Assembly: GCA_964526285.1 (NCBI GenBank) | Contig: CAZGIW010000111.1 | Location: 1 to 11,101 of the forward strand | Direction: 5' to 3' | Source: CAYMAZ01 sp964526285 | GTDB lineage: Bacteria > Bacteroidota > Bacteroidia > Bacteroidales > DTU049 | DNA: 11,101 bases | Shown: piece by piece, positions 7,720 to 11,101 of the stretch | Layout: each line of letters opens with the position of its first letter | Position numbering within the stretch: position 1 is the first letter of the stretch | Translations under genes and position numbers: made by a program | Notes under the pieces: generated by a model | What the model was told of the DNA's origin: nothing | Database searches by the model: none | Seen by the model: the letters and a program-made list of their open reading frames with translations, nothing else

Positions 7720-9186
7720 TTAGTGATGTTTTTGTTCGAGAGCTCTTACAAATGCATTGAGTATTCTGTAATAAAGTTCATCACCAAGAATAGCATCTTC
7801 AATTCCAAAATCTATACTGGGATTATCATTGATTTCAATGACAATACCCTCATTATTAATCATTTTTAAATCAACACCGTAAAGTCCTTTCCCCACCAGA
7901 GATGCTGCCCTGACTGCATTTTTAATAATAGTTTTTGGCACCTGATAAAGTGGAATAGTTTCAGACATTCCGCTTTTTGTTTTTCCAGATTTTTTGTGAT
8001 AATAAATCTGCCAATGACCGCTGACCATGTAGTATTTACATGCAAAAAGAGGTTCTCCGTTAAGAATTCCAATTCTCCAGTCATAATCTGTGGGCAAAAA
8101 TTCCTGTGCCAGAATTATTGAAGACTTGTTGAAAAACTCTTCCAAATTTTTCAAATAAGTTTGCTCATCCTGAATCTTTGCAAGTCCATGAGAAAATGAA
8201 CCATCAGGAATTTTCAAAATAAACGGGTTTCCTATTGTGGCAGTTATTTGACTGAAATCAGCAGGCTGGTTTCTAAAAAGCAGCATTGATTTCGGGCAGG
8301 GGATTTCCTCTTTTTGTAGTAATTCGTTGATATATACCTTGTTGGTGCATCGGATGATTGACATGGGGTCATCAATAACAACCATATCAGCCAGTTTTGC
8401 TTGTTGGCACACTTGATATGTAATATGATTGAGAGAAGTTGTCTGTCGCATAAACAAAGCATCAAACTCCATCAAACGGTTGATATCAGCTTCGGTAATC
8501 AGTTCAGCATGAATATTCATCCTTTTTGCAAGATCTATAAATTTTGAAAGTGCCTTTTTGTTACTGGGAGGAAAGCTTTCATCAGGATTGTGAAATATGG
8601 CCAAATCGTAGCGTGGCATTTTTTTAGATCTGGGATTTCTCCATACTTTTTGACTAAATCTGTCGAGTGCATCTGCAAATTGTGTCTGTTGATCATCATC
8701 CAGTTTGTCAAGACTCAGAGGGCTGATTGATTCAATCTGATTTTTTTTCTTGTTATTTAATGCAACCCTGAGTATGGGATATGGATATTGTTCAAAAATA
8801 AACCGGGCAATTTTTTCCAGATATTTCTCGCTGCAAGTGCCGAAATAAATATCAAGATACCAAATGTCATCTCTGATGTTTTTCTTTTCAATCCACTGAT
8901 GGCAAATTTTATGCATATTCGCATCCATACGGATTCCAGCTCCTGATTCCAGCTTGTTGAGAACTTCTGCTGATGGAATAACCTTGTGTCCACGGGCCTG
9001 AGCCAGAAGTGAACAGTAGTAACCATCTGAATTGTAATGTATTTCGGTACAAAGATTAATGACTAGTGTGGGATTAAGCCCGGGACTACAGTTTTGCAGA
9101 TAATCAGAAGATGTGAGAATACTGTCTGTATTATAATAGGGTTTCCAATGTGAAAGATGATCAAGAAGTATGAGTACTGTTTTCAT
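7720..9186 (-). CDS. RimK-like ATP-grasp carboxylate-amine ligase with RLAN N-terminal domain
   Basis: The protein has 488 residues. Residues 1 to about 190 match the RimK-like ATP-grasp N-terminal (RLAN) domain, with its signature LVINLCTEIHYNSDGYYCSL then LAQARGHKVIPS at 41-72. A pre-ATP-grasp segment follows (YDLAIFHNPDE, FMRQTTSLNH). The ATP-grasp domain spans about 285-480. It shows K325 in PFILKIPDGS for ATP phosphates, QEFLPTDYDWRIGILNG (361-377), D439 in YGVDLK and the metal-binding EINDNPS with E451, N453 and N455, so it appears catalytically complete. Such enzymes make an amide bond by activating a carboxylate as acyl phosphate; RimK adds glutamate to a protein C-terminus. The substrate here is unknown. 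It starts at the ATG at 9186, 18 nt after the small rhodanese gene, and ends 4 nt before the GNAT gene. RLAN ligases with GNAT neighbours have been proposed to make modified peptides or amino-acid conjugates. Confidence 0.88.
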   Translation of the reverse strand: MKTVLILLDHLSHWKPYYNTDSILTSSDYLQNCSPGLNPTLVINLCTEIHYNSDGYYCSLLAQARGHKVIPSAEVLNKLESGAGIRMDANMHKICHQWIEKKNIRDDIWYLDIYFGTCSEKYLEKIARFIFEQYPYPILRVALNNKKKNQIESISPLSLDKLDDDQQTQFADALDRFSQKVWRNPRSKKMPRYDLAIFHNPDESFPPSNKKALSKFIDLAKRMNIHAELITEADINRLMEFDALFMRQTTSLNHITYQVCQQAKLADMVVIDDPMSIIRCTNKVYINELLQKEEIPCPKSMLLFRNQPADFSQITATIGNPFILKIPDGSFSHGLAKIQDEQTYLKNLEEFFNKSSIILAQEFLPTDYDWRIGILNGEPLFACKYYMVSGHWQIYYHKKSGKTKSGMSETIPLYQVPKTIIKNAVRAASLVGKGLYGVDLKMINNEGIVIEINDNPSIDFGIEDAILGDELYYRILNAFVRALEQKHH

Positions 9187-9204
9187 GGGTGTATTGCAAC
9201 TGTA

Positions 9205-9786
9205 TTAACAACCCGATTGGATTTTTACTTCCTCTTTTTTGTCAACTTTAAATTCAGTTGGCGCTTCATGTTGTTTGATGAAATCGGGATAATTATACTG
9301 CTGTTTTTCATCACTGTAAAAACCCAATGATGGATTGAATTTGTCAATCACATTGGCTTTGATAAGTGTGTAGTTTCCATTAACAGGCCTGCAGTCATAA
9401 CCACACTGTTTCAGCAGATAAGCAGCTGAATGTGCCATCGACTCGGTGCTGCAATATATAACATTGGTTTTTTTTCTCATTGTTTTTCGACTTTTTCTGT
9501 CAAACAACTTTTCGACTGGGATGTTGACTGCGCCTTCCAGATGACTTTTTTTGTAATCTTCTTCACTACGTATATCAACAAACTGAACAGATGCATCATC
9601 TTGTTGCAGCATTGAATGCAGCTCCTTAAAGGTGACCTCATTGCCGGTTATTTCAGGACTGAGGCTATCTTCAACAGCAACCTTGTAATCGCCGGGTATG
9701 AATTTTCTTATCAGCATGAATAATATAATCACAAATGTGAATACAAATGTGCTGATTCTTAGTGGATTGGCTTTTATTTCAAACAT
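9205..9786 (-). CDS. Membrane-anchored rhodanese-domain protein with C-terminal Gly-Cys
   Basis: The protein has 193 residues from the ATG at 9786; an in-frame TTG at 9798 would add four, but the ATG is preferred. Residues about 10-28 form one membrane span (ISTFVFTFVIILFMLI), followed by RKFIPGDYK. A rhodanese domain occupies about 50-145, with VQFVDIRSEEDYKKSHLEGA then VNIP. Its active-site loop CSTESMAHSAAYLL starts at C112, so the catalytic Cys that would carry a persulfide is present. C128 and C132 (QCGYDC) lie just behind it. A charged tail (FKVDKKEEVKIQ) ends in Ser-Gly-Cys, much like the tail of the upstream transporter. It begins 29 nt after that gene, consistent with the two acting together to move sulfane sulfur. 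Which side of the membrane the domain faces is not clear from flanking charges. Confidence 0.87.
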   Translation of the reverse strand: MFEIKANPLRISTFVFTFVIILFMLIRKFIPGDYKVAVEDSLSPEITGNEVTFKELHSMLQQDDASVQFVDIRSEEDYKKSHLEGAVNIPVEKLFDRKSRKTMRKKTNVIYCSTESMAHSAAYLLKQCGYDCRPVNGNYTLIKANVIDKFNPSLGFYSDEKQQYNYPDFIKQHEAPTEFKVDKKEEVKIQSGC

Positions 9787-9815
9787 GATTTCATGCAATT
9801 AAATTCAACATTAAA

Positions 9816-11036
9816 CTAACAACCTCCAGCTGTTTTTACCACCTTAGGCTCTTCAGAGGGAGTTGAAGATGCTGGTTTGTCAGGCATCAACTGTAAAATT
9901 TCTCCTCCTTTGAAAAACTGTGCAGCTTTCATCTTAAATCTATAATCATCTTTTACATCATATTGAAATTCATCATCAGCAGGTGGTCTTGCATAGAAGA
10001 TATCCCTTATAAAATGATTAATTCCTCCCCGAAGTACATACATATTATCATACCCTTTGCGGCGGGCATAAATCCATGCCTTGTCTGCAATACTGCCTCC
10101 GTTTGACACCAGAACTTTTCGCTCTGGAGCATTGAAAATTTCTTTGTATTGTCTTTCTCCCATCATTTCAAATGGAATGTTTACTGAACCCGGAAAATTC
10201 ATTTGTTCAAATTCTTCAGGTGTTCTCACATCAATTATTGTGAAATCTTTTAGTTGATGCATAATGCTGTATGCAAACTCATCAGATTCCATAAATCTGT
10301 CATCAGCAATCAATTCAGACAATATGGTTTTTTCTGTGGGCTGAAAAAATGATTGTGCACTTTTTTCAGGGATCCTCATAATGATAATCCCAAGCAGGAT
10401 TATAAAGAAAATCTCCATTTTATAGCTTGCAAAGGCAATATTTGTTGGTTTGATTCCCTGCTTTCCCTTGTCTTCATAATAATGTCCGATGGCAAATGCA
10501 ACAACTGCCATCACGATCATCATCATCACAAACCATCCTCTTCCAATTCCTATTGTATTGTGAATCATCTCTCTGTCAAAATAATAACCACTGAAAAGTT
10601 GATTGAATGTGGTGTTGAACTGACCGAATATAAAAATTCCAATAAAAATTCCTATAATAAAAAACCATGCGTCAATTTTTCCAATAACAGCAGCAGTGAT
10701 GGATGTGCCCGGACAAAAACCTCCAAGTATAAATCCAAATCCCATAATAAATCCGCCACCAAGTGCACTCCACAAAAAGTTTGAATTGATATTTACAACC
10801 GACATATCAATCATGCCGAAATACTGCATGAAAATCAATCCAATCATGGCTGTGAGTCCGGCTGTGAAAAATACTTTCAAAACAACAAAATCGTACAGGT
10901 AAAAAATTCCTACCAACTTTCTTGATGATGAAAATCCGGCAGATTCAAGTATAAATCCAAAGGAAATGCCAATGAGAAACATAATGACAAGTCCCCAGCC
11001 CGGTGTGATTATTTCAAATGGTATTAGTGGTCCCAT
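9816..11036 (-). CDS. YeeE/YedE-type sulfur transporter fused to a Cys-less rhodanese domain
   Basis: The protein has 406 residues from the ATG at 11036. Residues about 12-225 are a membrane domain of roughly six spans. It carries two family motifs: GFILESAGFSSSRKLVG (27-43) and GFILGGFCPGTSI (101-113), the latter with C108. In characterised YeeE, channel cysteines relay thiosulfate inward, and here C108 is the only membrane Cys. Residues about 255-345 are a rhodanese domain (FTIIDVRTPEEFEQMNFPGS, VNIPFEMMG, YVLRGGINHF). Its active-site loop reads VLVSNGGSIADKAW, with Ser311 in the Cys position, so ordinary sulfurtransferase chemistry is unlikely. A low-complexity tail (PASSTPSEEPKVVKTA) ends in Gly-Gly-Cys (C406), the only other Cys in the protein. 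It is the first visible gene of the cluster. The exact substrate (thiosulfate, sulfite or another sulfur species) is not shown by the sequence. Confidence 0.88.
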   Translation of the reverse strand: MGPLIPFEIITPGWGLVIMFLIGISFGFILESAGFSSSRKLVGIFYLYDFVVLKVFFTAGLTAMIGLIFMQYFGMIDMSVVNINSNFLWSALGGGFIMGFGFILGGFCPGTSITAAVIGKIDAWFFIIGIFIGIFIFGQFNTTFNQLFSGYYFDREMIHNTIGIGRGWFVMMMIVMAVVAFAIGHYYEDKGKQGIKPTNIAFASYKMEIFFIILLGIIIMRIPEKSAQSFFQPTEKTILSELIADDRFMESDEFAYSIMHQLKDFTIIDVRTPEEFEQMNFPGSVNIPFEMMGERQYKEIFNAPERKVLVSNGGSIADKAWIYARRKGYDNMYVLRGGINHFIRDIFYARPPADDEFQYDVKDDYRFKMKAAQFFKGGEILQLMPDKPASSTPSEEPKVVKTAGGC

Positions 11037-11038
11037 AT

Positions 11039-11101
11039 TTTAATGTTTAATGCTTAATGCTTAATGTTTAATGTTTAATGTTTAATGTTTAATGTTTAAT
11101 G
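11039..11101. repeat. Nine-unit heptanucleotide array directly 5' of the transporter gene
   Basis: The plus strand reads exactly nine units of TTTAATG, with units three and four (11053-11066) being CTTAATG. The array continues to the last base of the window, so its true length is unknown. On the coding strand this is a CATTAAA array ending two bases before the transporter's ATG. It occupies the whole visible leader and ribosome-binding region, and no Shine-Dalgarno motif is seen. It shares the 7-bp period, but not the unit sequence, with the array in front of ccsA. Confidence 0.93.

Noticed and set aside
9787..9798. TTG start adding four residues to the small rhodanese protein
   Set aside because: An in-frame ATG follows at 9786 and the added residues match no known feature.
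10353..10902. Plus-strand open frames opposite the transporter gene
   Set aside because: They are antisense to a well-supported membrane protein gene and give low-complexity peptides with no recognisable domain.

Overview
The window looks like chromosomal DNA from a low-GC member of the Bacteroidota. Three things point there: a secreted protein with a signal peptide and a type IX secretion (Por) sorting domain, the small two-protein ResB/CcsA form of cytochrome c maturation, and genes that mostly lack Shine-Dalgarno sequences. The genus cannot be read from the sequence. No rRNA, tRNA, CRISPR array, integrase or complete insertion sequence was seen.

Layout. (1) 1-4130, plus strand: the 3' 1375 codons of a very large secreted protein, with a signal peptide, 14 delta-60 repeats, a Cys-containing linker, two paralogous cleaved-adhesin/choice-of-anchor-J-like domains around a fibronectin type III domain, and a C-terminal T9SS sorting domain. 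Its start codon lies upstream of the window. (2) 4131-4622: a convergent intergenic region dominated by 3.5 copies of an exact 95-bp tandem unit, each unit an imperfect hairpin, with centres alternating A-B-A-B. (3) 4623-6725, minus strand: resB followed by ccsA, the heme-export and cytochrome c ligation pair, separated by a gap holding a 7-bp tandem array. (4) 6726-7268: a gene-free AT-rich region with a candidate resB promoter and three palindromic REP-like elements. (5) 7269-11036, minus strand: a compact four-gene cluster transcribed right to left. It encodes a YeeE/YedE-type sulfur transporter fused to a rhodanese domain, a membrane-anchored rhodanese, a RimK-like ATP-grasp ligase with an RLAN N-terminal domain, and a RimI-like GNAT acetyltransferase. 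(6) 11039-11101: nine perfect-period heptamers directly 5' of the transporter start, running off the window edge.

The four-gene cluster is the most interesting part. Gaps of 29, 18 and 4 nt suggest one transcript joining sulfur uptake and sulfur transfer to an amino-acid or peptide ligase and an acetyltransferase. The transporter's rhodanese domain has Ser where the catalytic Cys should be. Both rhodanese-bearing proteins nevertheless end in a flexible charged tail with a terminal Gly-Cys, which suggests a sulfur-carrying arm. That function is inferred; the sequence features themselves are directly visible.

Three starts (ccsA, resB and the small rhodanese) are placed at internal ATG codons rather than at slightly longer TTG-initiated frames.
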